Origin: Proteobacteria bacterium UBA1148
Lineage (GTDB): Bacteria; Pseudomonadota; Gammaproteobacteria; Steroidobacterales; Rariloculaceae
Length of the DNA stretch: 64,000 nt
Direction: 5' to 3'
Assembly (NCBI GenBank): GCA_002311835.1
Contig: DBZY01000014.1
Coordinates: forward strand, 50,581-114,580
The notes beneath the pieces are model-generated. The model saw nothing but the letters and a program-made list of their open reading frames with translations. It searched no databases and was not told where the DNA came from. A program made the position numbers and the translations under genes. This document shows positions 52,019 through 59,655 of this stretch, piece by piece (position 1 is the stretch's first letter; each line of letters begins with the position of its first letter).

Positions 52019-53002
52019 ATGAAAGGAAAAATTGCGTTTGAGGAACATATGGCGATTGAGCAGACACTCAGCGAAACCAAGAATTTTGCTGGAGAGTCTG
52101 GTCGTTGGGATGATTTTAGTGGTCAAATTCTCGATCTCGGAGCTCGGCGATTAGAGAATATGGATGCGACTGGTATTGAGTTTGCTCTTCTGTCTCTAAA
52201 TGCGCCGGGTGTTCAAAGTATTCTCGATACCGCGGAAGCAATAGAAGTGGCGCAGAGGGGAAACGATGCCATTGCAGATGCGGCTGTTCGTTACCCAGAT
52301 CGTTATGGGGGGTTGGCTGCCTTACCTATGCAGGATCCTGATGCAGCTTCAGCTGAGTTAGACCGTTGTGTCAAAGAGCTTGGTTTCAAGGGTGCGATGG
52401 TTAATGGATTCACTCAGAAGGGCGTGCCTGATTCAGCAATCTACTACGATATTCCAGAGTATCGAACTTTCTGGGCTACCGTTGCTGAACTGGATGTGCC
52501 CTTTTATCTTCATCCCCGTATGCAGCTTCCGTCTCGTGCTCAGAACTATGAGGGTCATCCGTGGTTGATGAGTGCGCCGTGGGGGTTTGCAGTGGAAACC
52601 TCAATACACTCTCTTCGTTTGTGTGGTTCTGGATTATTTGATGATTACCCGAGCCTGAAAGTTATTATTGGACACTTGGGGGAATTTATTCCACATGCTT
52701 TGTGGAGGATAGATGCACGAATGCGATTCTCTCCTCGAGGTTATCGGGGTACTCGTCCGTTAGGTGAAATTTTTCTGGAGAACTTCCTGGTGACAACTAG
52801 CGGATTCTTCAATGATCCAGCATTCAGGAATACCTTAGAAGTTATGGGAACAGATCGTTTATTCTTCTCTGCTGATTACCCTTTCGAAAGTATGCAAGAT
52901 GCTGCGGAATGGTATGACAACTCACAAGTCATATCTGAGGAAGACCGGATGAAGATTGGTCGAAGTAATGCAATCAAGTTGTTCAATCTAGATTTAGACT
53001 GA
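52019..53002 (+). CDS. Amidohydrolase family 2 protein (ACMSD/resorcylate decarboxylase-like)
   Basis: TIM-barrel metal-dependent enzyme of 327 aa; start at the ATG at 52019 after GAAAGG. KIAFEEHMAIEQTL replaces the HxH motif with ExH (EEH), as in gamma-resorcylate and 2,3-dihydroxybenzoate decarboxylases. FYLHPRMQLPS carries the central His, VIIGHLGEFIPHALWRID the next, and FFSADYPFE the catalytic Asp. A decarboxylase for a hydroxylated aromatic acid is the best guess; hydrolase activity is possible. Confidence 0.87.
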   Translation: MKGKIAFEEHMAIEQTLSETKNFAGESGRWDDFSGQILDLGARRLENMDATGIEFALLSLNAPGVQSILDTAEAIEVAQRGNDAIADAAVRYPDRYGGLAALPMQDPDAASAELDRCVKELGFKGAMVNGFTQKGVPDSAIYYDIPEYRTFWATVAELDVPFYLHPRMQLPSRAQNYEGHPWLMSAPWGFAVETSIHSLRLCGSGLFDDYPSLKVIIGHLGEFIPHALWRIDARMRFSPRGYRGTRPLGEIFLENFLVTTSGFFNDPAFRNTLEVMGTDRLFFSADYPFESMQDAAEWYDNSQVISEEDRMKIGRSNAIKLFNLDLD

Positions 53003-53068
53003 ATGGTTAAAGTATCGACTAGGTGAATAAGGCGAGATCCACAGCGATATGCACGATGAGAGCTTTGG

Positions 53069-53185
53069 TTACTCTTCGGTGCACTGAAAGGGGAGAACTT
53101 CCAGACCAGGCCTCCAAGTCCAGGACTTTGTAAGAACTACCGGTTGTGTAAAGGTGGCTGGGTCAGTAACGGTCATTCTAGAAGG
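53069..53185 (-). pseudogene. Remnant of a DUF6152-type long protein gene (C-terminal tail only)
   Basis: The minus strand encodes MTVTDPATFTQPVVL, then KSWTWRP, then LEVLPFQC, ending at a TAA at 53069. This is collinear with the C-terminus of the intact protein at 20632 (TVTDPATFTQPVVM, KTWIWLP, VKVEPYEC), including 13 identical residues in a row. No start or preceding domain is recognisable; upstream bases to about 53245 stay open in frame but match only weakly. The rest of 53003-53429 holds no gene. Confidence 0.72.
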
Positions 53186-53376
53186 CACGGGAATCAGGCG
53201 AATGAGCTTCTCCTCTCCGCGACGGTAATGTACCTGTCGCCTCAATAGTGTACCCCGATGATTGCCGGGCTAAAACAGGAGGTTCGGTAAATATGTTGCT
53301 ATTTGCGGGTAACTGGCGATGGCCATCATGCCTGCCAGCATGATAAGCCAGTAAACTATATAAACCCATATCTTAG

Positions 53377-53401
53377 ATTACAATAGAATTTAAGGTGTAA
53401 T
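53377..53401. promoter_or_regulatory. AT-rich inverted repeat upstream of the 3-HIBADH-type gene
   Basis: ATTACA at 53377 and TGTAAT at 53396, separated by 13 bases, lie in an AT-rich stretch 29 bases before a strong ribosome site (GGGAGGA) and ATG at 53430. It may be a regulator site or the core promoter region. There is no direct evidence of function. Confidence 0.25.
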
Positions 53402-53429
53402 TATAAAATCGAAACGGGAGGAATGCAGT

Positions 53430-54323
53430 ATGAGCCTAACGGTTGGTGTTATCGGGCTGGGTCCCATGGGTGGGAATATCGCTGGCAACCTACTTAAGAA
53501 TAAGTTTGATGTCGTTGGTTACGATATAGAGCCTGAACGTATGTCAGCGTTAAGTGATCTCGGCTTGGAAAAAGCCAAATCGGCGTCAGAAGTATCTGAA
53601 CGTACCGATGTACTAGCTACTTCTTTGCCAAACGCGGAATCATTGCATGCTGTGATCAAAGATGTGCTGCAGCATCCAAAGCCGAGTCAAATCCTAATTG
53701 AGTGTAGCACCTTAACTGTGGCGCAAAAGCTTGATGCGCATAAGCAGCTCAGTACTGGTGAAAAGATTCTTTTGGATTCTCCAATCAGTGGAACGCCGCC
53801 GATGCTAGCTAAGATGATGGCATCTATATATGTCAGTGGCGATCAAGATGCATATCAGGAATGTATACCAGTCTTAGAGGGTTTTACCGCTACTAATTTT
53901 TATGTTGGTGAGATCGGTAATGGTAGCCGAATGAAATTTCTTGCCAATTATCTGGTACATGTGCACGTTGCGGCGGCCGCGGAATGTATGGTGATGGGTG
54001 AGAAAGCTGGTTTGGACCCAGAGCTTATTCATACTGTGCTCAAAGAGAGTGCTGGTGCGTCAAAAATGCTCGATATACGTGGAGCAATGATGGCTAAATC
54101 CGACTATCGAGAAGGTGGAGGTACCATGTTTGATGTCTACGAGAAGGATGCCTCGATTATTACGGAGTTCGCTGCGAGTGTTAAGTCGCCCATAGATCTC
54201 TATGTATCCTCTAGACAGAAATTCAATTCTGCGATCGCGCTTGGTTTAGGACATCTTGATACTTCAGCGGTATGCAAGGCAATCGAGGTGGCTGCTGGGG
54301 TTGATCGTGCCTTGGTTGAGTAA
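53430..54323 (+). CDS. NAD(P)-dependent beta-hydroxyacid dehydrogenase (3-HIBADH family)
   Basis: 297 aa oxidoreductase of the 3-hydroxyisobutyrate/6-phosphogluconate dehydrogenase superfamily. Cofactor loop GVIGLGPMGGNIAGNL at the N-terminus, substrate loop DSPISGTPPMLAKM near residue 117, and the catalytic Lys in GNGSRMKFLANYL near residue 170. The C-terminal all-helical domain ends with GHLDTSAVCKAIEVAAGV. GGGAGGA precedes the ATG. The substrate could be 3-hydroxyisobutyrate, tartronate semialdehyde or a similar acid. It is convergent with the small ABM gene. Confidence 0.9.
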   Translation: MSLTVGVIGLGPMGGNIAGNLLKNKFDVVGYDIEPERMSALSDLGLEKAKSASEVSERTDVLATSLPNAESLHAVIKDVLQHPKPSQILIECSTLTVAQKLDAHKQLSTGEKILLDSPISGTPPMLAKMMASIYVSGDQDAYQECIPVLEGFTATNFYVGEIGNGSRMKFLANYLVHVHVAAAAECMVMGEKAGLDPELIHTVLKESAGASKMLDIRGAMMAKSDYREGGGTMFDVYEKDASIITEFAASVKSPIDLYVSSRQKFNSAIALGLGHLDTSAVCKAIEVAAGVDRALVE

Positions 54324-54358
54324 TAGAGGGCTCCACCGTAGAGAAAGAAAGAGTTGTT

Positions 54359-54655
54359 CTAATTTAATTTGTCGAATAGTTGAGCAGTACGTTTGACTTT
54401 ATCTCCTAGCGCCTGCATTAGGTTCCAATAGTTTAGGAAGTGAGATGTCTGGCGATGATCAGCTAGTGACTGCTCGTCTTTGTATACCTCATAGAACATG
54501 AACGTATTTTTATCATCTTGAGAAACTATTACATCGAACTGGTAACAGTTTTCTTCCTGAACAGATTTTGCCGCATTTTCCAACATGGCTGGTTTTAGCT
54601 GATTTACGCATTCAGGATCTACCTTCACTGTTACTACTAAAGCTAGATTGGGCAT
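54359..54655 (-). CDS. ABM-domain monooxygenase (YgiN-like)
   Basis: 98 aa single-domain protein with no signal peptide. LALVVTVKVDPECVNQLKPAM, EENCYQFDVIVSQDDKNTFMFYEVYKDEQSLADHRQT in two pieces and SHFLNYW match the antibiotic biosynthesis monooxygenase / putative quinol monooxygenase family. AGGAGA lies before the ATG. It is encoded just downstream of the lipoprotein amidohydrolase gene order but reads on the same strand upstream of it (37 bases), so the two may form one unit. Confidence 0.88.
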   Translation of the reverse strand: MPNLALVVTVKVDPECVNQLKPAMLENAAKSVQEENCYQFDVIVSQDDKNTFMFYEVYKDEQSLADHRQTSHFLNYWNLMQALGDKVKRTAQLFDKLN

Positions 54656-54691
54656 TAGCTCTCCTATATGTTCACTGGAGCCGTTGCTCCA

Positions 54692-56035
54692 TTATTCCGT
54701 CCAGCTTGCTGCCAACCTCATACGATCAACTTCTTCGCCCTTAATGTAGACGTTGGCGATTGATCGTGTGTTCTTGATGTCATCTAAGGGATTCGCGTTC
54801 AGTACAATGAAATCGGCACTCTTTCCATTGGTAATCGTTCCAAGATCATGGAGTCTCAGGAGCCTTGCCGCGTTGCTAGTTGCAGCTACAATGGCATCAG
54901 CCGGGCTCATCCCTGAAGTGACCATATCGGCAATTTCTTCGTGTGCATCCCATCCCGCGCCGCCACCATCCGTTCCAAATACTACTGTCACGCCTGCCTC
55001 GTACATACGTGACAGATTGCGTGCTTGCACATCAAAGTTTTCCTCGGGGTCTTCTGCGGCTTGTTCTGCTATTGCTGTGCGTAATTCATCCACGGCTTCA
55101 GTAGGCATGGTTTCGGCAATGAACGGTAGATCAGCCATTATTCTCGCACCACTATCTGGGAGATTAGGTATTAGGAATGTATAGGGCCGCTTAGCCAGCA
55201 ACTCCATGAACTCATCATCCACGTCGATATCCCGAATGCCATGTGCAAACCCGTCTATACCGGCGCGTAGAAGATCCTTAGCATCTTCAAGATAGAAGAT
55301 ATGGGCAGCAACACGGAGCCCAAGACGGTGTGCTTCGTCGATAATTGGACCATAGAGCTCAGGAGTCAGTTTTGGCACGGTGCCGTTCCGGTCGTCCACC
55401 CAGATTTTCACCATGTCCACTTTCTTAGCAGCTAGCTCTCGGACGGCAGCTTTACCTTCTTCTTCAGTATCCACACCGTATGGGACGTCTCTGCGATCGG
55501 CGGCTCCGGGTCCCGCATTGGGTCTTGCCATTCCGGGCCCCGCTGAACGGAATCGTGCTGCGCCAGCTATCTCCTCTTCACGTAATTGTAGAGGCATATC
55601 ACCCGGATCAATGCCCATGCTCAATGTGGCTCCGATACCGTAATAGGCCATCCTACGGAGGTGTTCGATAATATTTTCTCGTGAATAGTTGACTGGCGCG
55701 TCTGTCATCCCTCTGATGTCCGCGTACCCCACGTGGACGTGTGCATCGATGAGAGTCGGCATGACGGTCTTGCCCGTTAGATCTACCCGGGCGGCGCTAG
55801 GAGGCACTTCAACCGTATTGGCGAGACCGACTTGGGTGAATTGGCCGTTCTCTACAATGAACGCTGCGTTCTCAAGGGCACTACCATCGCCAATGATGAG
55901 TCTTGCGCCCTCGAACAAGGTGACATTCGACCCCGGGTCTAACGACTCATTCGATCGCTCGGTCAATGGGGTTTCCTGTGGCGCGCAGGCCGCCAGCCAA
56001 GGCAGGCAAAATAGTATTAACCTGATAACTCTCAT
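54692..56035 (-). CDS. Amidohydrolase-family lipoprotein
   Basis: 447 aa metal-dependent hydrolase of the imidazolonepropionase-like group, predicted lipoprotein (PWLAAC lipobox). GAGGAG is seven bases before the ATG. Metal ligands: DAHVHVGY (HxH), the Lys likely carboxylated in VDMVKIWVDD, His in RVAAHIFYLEDA and GFAHGIRD, and Asp in VVFGTDGGG. The C-terminal KSADFIVLNANPLDDIKN is typical. Exported members of this group cleave cyclic amides, lactones or dipeptides; the substrate is unknown. Confidence 0.9.
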   Translation of the reverse strand: MRVIRLILFCLPWLAACAPQETPLTERSNESLDPGSNVTLFEGARLIIGDGSALENAAFIVENGQFTQVGLANTVEVPPSAARVDLTGKTVMPTLIDAHVHVGYADIRGMTDAPVNYSRENIIEHLRRMAYYGIGATLSMGIDPGDMPLQLREEEIAGAARFRSAGPGMARPNAGPGAADRRDVPYGVDTEEEGKAAVRELAAKKVDMVKIWVDDRNGTVPKLTPELYGPIIDEAHRLGLRVAAHIFYLEDAKDLLRAGIDGFAHGIRDIDVDDEFMELLAKRPYTFLIPNLPDSGARIMADLPFIAETMPTEAVDELRTAIAEQAAEDPEENFDVQARNLSRMYEAGVTVVFGTDGGGAGWDAHEEIADMVTSGMSPADAIVAATSNAARLLRLHDLGTITNGKSADFIVLNANPLDDIKNTRSIANVYIKGEEVDRMRLAASWTE

Positions 56036-56160
56036 CTTCCGCTCCTCAAGCTTTATATTTCACAACGTTTCGTGCACAAATGGTCACTGCGCAATTCTCA
56101 GCGCGGCCGGAGCCGCGCACAGTCATGAGTTCATTGCGGCTAGAAAGCCGCACACTGTTT

Positions 56161-56760
56161 TTAAGAATTTGGTTCGACTCGTTGAGCTTCTAACTGAATG
56201 AGTATATTCACGTACATGAGGAACCCATTGGCTTTGCCAAAAGTCACACCAAAGTCATCACGATTAAATGTAGCACCTGCATCGACACCACAGGTCTCAA
56301 CACCAGCTCCATTTGGTTGGCACTGAAAACGATTGATTTTAAGATTGACAGGTTGTGTGACGCCATGCAGTGTGAGATGTCCTTCCACCGCCGTTGGGTC
56401 ACCGGTCTTCTTGAATCTTGTTAACGTCCCGGTGTAGGTTGCAGTCGGGAACTGTTCAACGTCAAGTATGTCGTAGCGCTTGGCATGAGTGGTCATTGCA
56501 TCTAGACCAAAGTTGATGGTATCCATGTCCATAGTCATGTTGACCGTCCCAGTTTGTGCCTCTCGGTCTAGAACTATGGTTCCTGACGAGCTCTCAACTT
56601 TTCCGCGCCATACGGAGAGGCCGCCCTGGTGATCGGCCTCAAAGGCTGGGTATGTATGCCGTGGGTCGACTTGGTAAGTGACCGGTTCGGCAACGATGGC
56701 CGTGGTTGTCAGTGCGCAACTGACACTTAGTGCTATACGCCAAAAAAATGTTGTGCTCAT
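56161..56760 (-). CDS. YceI family periplasmic protein
   Basis: 199 aa exported lipocalin-like protein; the signal peptide ends near IVAEPVT. YceI patterns are visible as YQVDPRHTYPAFEADHQGGLSV, split from MDMDTINFGLDAMTTHAK, FPTATYTGTLTRF and DDFGVTFGK. The fold binds polyisoprenoids or amphiphiles such as quinones. It lies 38 bases downstream of the B3-like MBL gene in the same direction and may share its transcript. Confidence 0.93.
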   Translation of the reverse strand: MSTTFFWRIALSVSCALTTTAIVAEPVTYQVDPRHTYPAFEADHQGGLSVWRGKVESSSGTIVLDREAQTGTVNMTMDMDTINFGLDAMTTHAKRYDILDVEQFPTATYTGTLTRFKKTGDPTAVEGHLTLHGVTQPVNLKINRFQCQPNGAGVETCGVDAGATFNRDDFGVTFGKANGFLMYVNILIQLEAQRVEPNS

Positions 56761-56798
56761 TGTCGTTATTCCTCTAGGTTGGACGTTAAAAAGGTCGT

Positions 56799-57641
56799 TT
56801 ATTGTGCTTGTGCGAGTCTTTCATAAGAGTCAGCGATCAACTCGTCAAGCCAGCGTTGAAATTCGTTTGGTGCAACCCATGGGTGTGGCTCACCCGGCTG
56901 CCGGTTTTGGAGCCGTTCGGCTCGCGTAAAGAGATCATCAGCTCCTGTCGCGTGAATATCATGGTGGTTAATGATTTGTACTTCGATATTCGGAATAGTC
57001 TTTATCCGGGCCAGGTCGTCAATGAATATCTGGATTGCTTCTGGTTCGTCTGTCCGAAGCGCAGATCCACCATGGAAGTAGGCCAGGTGCTCCGTTCCAT
57101 CATCAAATACCGAGAACTGGAGAGATGTCGTTCCAGGCGTGTGTCCTGGCGTGTGTTCGAAGTGAATGGTGGTATCCCCAAGGGTAAGACTGCGACCATC
57201 TCTGAGTACCATGTCACGGCGCGGAGCTTGATCGCCCAAGTTATCCTCAATGACTTGCCAGTCCTCTTCGGCAGAACCGAAAACCGCATTGAGCTGTGAT
57301 TGGAGTTCACGAGCGCCTCCATAGTGGTCTCGATGTGCTTGGAGAATAAAAACATATTCGATATCGTTTGGATCTAAACCAACCTCGCGAATATTGTCGA
57401 GTAGATGATCTGTGAATCCCTCAAAACCATCGAGTGTGTCGATGAGTATCAATCCGGCACTGGTTTCAATTACATAGCTCGCCACGGCCTTTATGCCGAC
57501 AAAATACAGATTATCAAAAACCTGGAAAGGTTCCATCGCTTGAAAGTCTATGTCCCTGCGTTGATCCTGCTGTGAAAAGGCGGCATTCATCGAAAGCGAT
57601 AGCCCGAGGGTGAGTAGCAGAGAGCGGATTGAGTAGTACAT
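56799..57641 (-). CDS. MBL-fold hydrolase, subclass B3-like, with QxHxDH motif
   Basis: 280 aa exported protein (signal ending NAAFSQ). It begins FQVFDNLYFVGIKAVASYVIE, as in subclass B3 metallo-beta-lactamase relatives. The zinc motif reads ILQAHRDHYGGA: Gln replaces the first His, as known for GOB-type B3 enzymes. Other ligands: His in HTPGHTPGTT and His in INHHDIHATG. It could be a lactamase-like or lactonase-like hydrolase; resistance should not be assumed. YceI is encoded next on the same strand. Confidence 0.85.
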   Translation of the reverse strand: MYYSIRSLLLTLGLSLSMNAAFSQQDQRRDIDFQAMEPFQVFDNLYFVGIKAVASYVIETSAGLILIDTLDGFEGFTDHLLDNIREVGLDPNDIEYVFILQAHRDHYGGARELQSQLNAVFGSAEEDWQVIEDNLGDQAPRRDMVLRDGRSLTLGDTTIHFEHTPGHTPGTTSLQFSVFDDGTEHLAYFHGGSALRTDEPEAIQIFIDDLARIKTIPNIEVQIINHHDIHATGADDLFTRAERLQNRQPGEPHPWVAPNEFQRWLDELIADSYERLAQAQ

Positions 57642-57682
57642 GGCTTAGTTTTTCTAGATGTTGTCAGGCAAATACTATCAGA

Positions 57683-58324
57683 TTAGCGCCATTCTCGGCA
57701 GCACCGTACTAACGACCCGTCTTCTGCAAAGTCGTAACGAATCCTATCACCCTGTTCGTCAAGGAAGCTTAGTGATTGTTGGAAGTGCCCTTGGGGTGGG
57801 TAGCCTTTAGGTACTCTTGCTTCGAGGATGTAGAGTTTGGTCTTGTGTAGGTAAATTCCGATAAAACTGCGAGACTCGTCAGAATTAGTGAGATTCAATT
57901 GATGTCCAGGCACTCGATCAATGTGATGCCAGGCATCGTAATTGACCTCGCCGCCTTGCGTGCGGAAGTTTGTCGCCGCGTAGGCAGCTGATGCCATGAC
58001 ATCAATCCGCCAGTAGTCATAGGTTGTCGGTGAATCTGCTTCCGTCGAATTTGTACGTGCCAGATGAATTTCCTCGGAATCTGTGTAATCAATCACGGTG
58101 ACGCTGTATGTGCTATCTCCACTGCGCACCGTATAAACACGTCCTGGAAAGACGGCGTCATACTCGGATGGGTAGGCGATTTCCTCAATCTCGGGCTCAC
58201 CTGGCGCTGGTACGTTAATGCTGAAATTATCTGCCATGTTTTGGTAGACAACCCATGTCTGCGCTAACGCGAGTGGCGATAATAAAAACATCGATAGTGT
58301 TAGAGCGGTGTTGAGGATGCGCAT
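57683..58324 (-). CDS. Exported protein of unknown function
   Basis: 213 aa, signal peptide ending near LALAQT. The mature protein starts WVVYQNMADNFSINVPAPGEPE, which resembles the opening of exported proteins built around a bounded stress-like domain, but I do not recognise a named family. It contains DSTYSVTVIDYTD, a conserved-looking GHQLNLTNSDESRSFIGIYLHKTKLY (in two parts) and ends with a Cys-Cys pair. It sits between the DUF6152 protein and the B3-like MBL gene, all on the minus strand, so cotranscription is likely. Confidence 0.72.
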   Translation of the reverse strand: MRILNTALTLSMFLLSPLALAQTWVVYQNMADNFSINVPAPGEPEIEEIAYPSEYDAVFPGRVYTVRSGDSTYSVTVIDYTDSEEIHLARTNSTEADSPTTYDYWRIDVMASAAYAATNFRTQGGEVNYDAWHHIDRVPGHQLNLTNSDESRSFIGIYLHKTKLYILEARVPKGYPPQGHFQQSLSFLDEQGDRIRYDFAEDGSLVRCCREWR

Positions 58325-58360
58325 GCTATATCTCGTCTAGGGAGTTGGGTAGATGGGCTA

Positions 58361-58741
58361 CTAGTCCCATTCTTTTTCTTCACCACCAGGTGGTGTAACA
58401 AATCCGAGAAGACATCCATTGGAGCCGTCCCTCATTTGATGGCATCGCACGGAGATGTGATCTCCGGGCTCTACGCTTTCGGGGCTCCAGCCTTTCCGCA
58501 GGAGCGAGTTGGGGCTGCCGCCTTCCAGAGCCCACAAGATATGATCTCCATCGCTGTTTGGAACTTCAAGATAGATCCATGTATGAGGATTCATCCAGTG
58601 TAATTCCTTTACCATGCCTGCTAGACGAGTGTACTCCGTCATCTGGTAATTCCCATGAGAATGGTGTCCTGATGCAGGTAAGAGCCAAGTGGCAGCTATG
58701 GCTAGTGTCCCAAGGCGGAGGGATTCGTGGGTGATCATCAT
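58361..58741 (-). CDS. DUF6152 family exported protein (short)
   Basis: 126 aa. A signal peptide runs to ASG, so the mature protein would begin HHSHGNYQM. The domain shows LAGMVKELHWMNPHTWIYLEV and VEPGDHISVRCHQMRDGSNGC, the DUF6152 pattern (VxxLxWxNPHxxixl). The family has no known function. Two other members, at 59217 and 20632, share the His-His mature end. Confidence 0.82.
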   Translation of the reverse strand: MMITHESLRLGTLAIAATWLLPASGHHSHGNYQMTEYTRLAGMVKELHWMNPHTWIYLEVPNSDGDHILWALEGGSPNSLLRKGWSPESVEPGDHISVRCHQMRDGSNGCLLGFVTPPGGEEKEWD

Positions 58742-58871
58742 ACTTATTATTTCAACGGCATTGCCAACCAGGGGCTAATTTTACCCGATATAGCATCTTC
58801 CGATAGAGATGTGACATAGAGTTAACAGCAGGAAAACTTATCTGTTTGTAGAATTAGTCTTGGAAACAGCC

Positions 58872-59263
58872 ATGCCCGAAATGCTCCACAAGACAATGCT
58901 GCTCGTGGAGGTAGTTCCTTCGTCTTCGCGTAATTGCATTGTTGGTGGTTGGGAGAGACTCTGAAGGTACGGATTCAGGCACCGGCCGAACGCGGTAGGG
59001 CGAACGAGGCTGTGGAGAAAATCCTCTCCAGAGCCCTAGGTGCTCCAGCCCGGATTGTGTCGGGGAGAACCTCGCCCAGAAAAACTATCGAGATTTCTAG
59101 TATATCCAGAGAGAATATGCGTCATCGGTTCCCAAAGACTGACCTTCAGAGCGGTGCCATACAAGGGCAACCTTCGGCATGTGCCGCCGCTAGACCGATC
59201 GGGGTGTGTTCCCTAGTTAGAGCCGGCTGGGGTAAAGGTCGTAATCTTTGCTGTGGACGTTGA
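58872..59263 (+). pseudogene. Frameshifted DUF167 (YggU-like) gene
   Basis: Two frames together encode a DUF167 domain. From 58872 or 58896, frame one gives LLVEVVPSSSRNCIVGGW, the usual N-terminal strand (VxVxPxASRnxIVG), and then hits TGA at about 58961. Frame two picks up at about 58949 with LGETLKVRIQAPAERGRANEA and SGRTSPRKTIEI, the rest of the domain. A one-base shift within GTTGGTGGTTGGGA joins them. After the domain (about 59100) the frame runs on to 59263 and overlaps the convergent DUF6152 gene. A sequencing error is possible. Confidence 0.7.
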
Positions 59264-59585
59264 TCCGCCGGGTCTTCATTTCGAACGTTTGTGGGTTAGC
59301 GTGTCTATTACCAAGCATGGTGACAGTGTCTCCTACCTTGACGACGGTATCGTCAAAACCAGCTCTTTGACTGCGATTCGGCGGGCTCATAACCACGTTC
59401 CACTGCTCCCCGCCAGCTTCTACGATTAGGCGATCGTGCGGGCGTCCCAAGCGGGTGTCAACGACAACCCCAGTGAGTGTGAAGTCCGTATTTGTATAGG
59501 TGCTCCAGCCATGATGGGCAAAGGCGCTAGCCGATAACGTGCCTAACAGAAACGCTATTGCTATAACGCGTATGTTCATGGACAT
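59217..59585 (-). CDS. DUF6152 family exported protein (short)
   Basis: 122 aa with a clear Sec signal (IAFLLGTLSASAFA) and predicted mature start HHGWSTYTN. The domain reads FTLTGVVVDTRLGRPHDRLIVEAGGEQW, with PHDR in place of the more common NPHxx, then VVKVGDTVTMLGNRHANP. GGAGG lies eight bases before the ATG. Its 3' end overlaps the tail of the decayed DUF167 frame. Confidence 0.85.
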   Translation of the reverse strand: MSMNIRVIAIAFLLGTLSASAFAHHGWSTYTNTDFTLTGVVVDTRLGRPHDRLIVEAGGEQWNVVMSPPNRSQRAGFDDTVVKVGDTVTMLGNRHANPQTFEMKTRRINVHSKDYDLYPSRL

Positions 59586-59655
59586 GTCGGGTTCCTCCGT
59601 CTCAAATAGTCAAAGTAAGCTTCGGTAGGTGCTACTTATGAACGAATCTGGGTTG

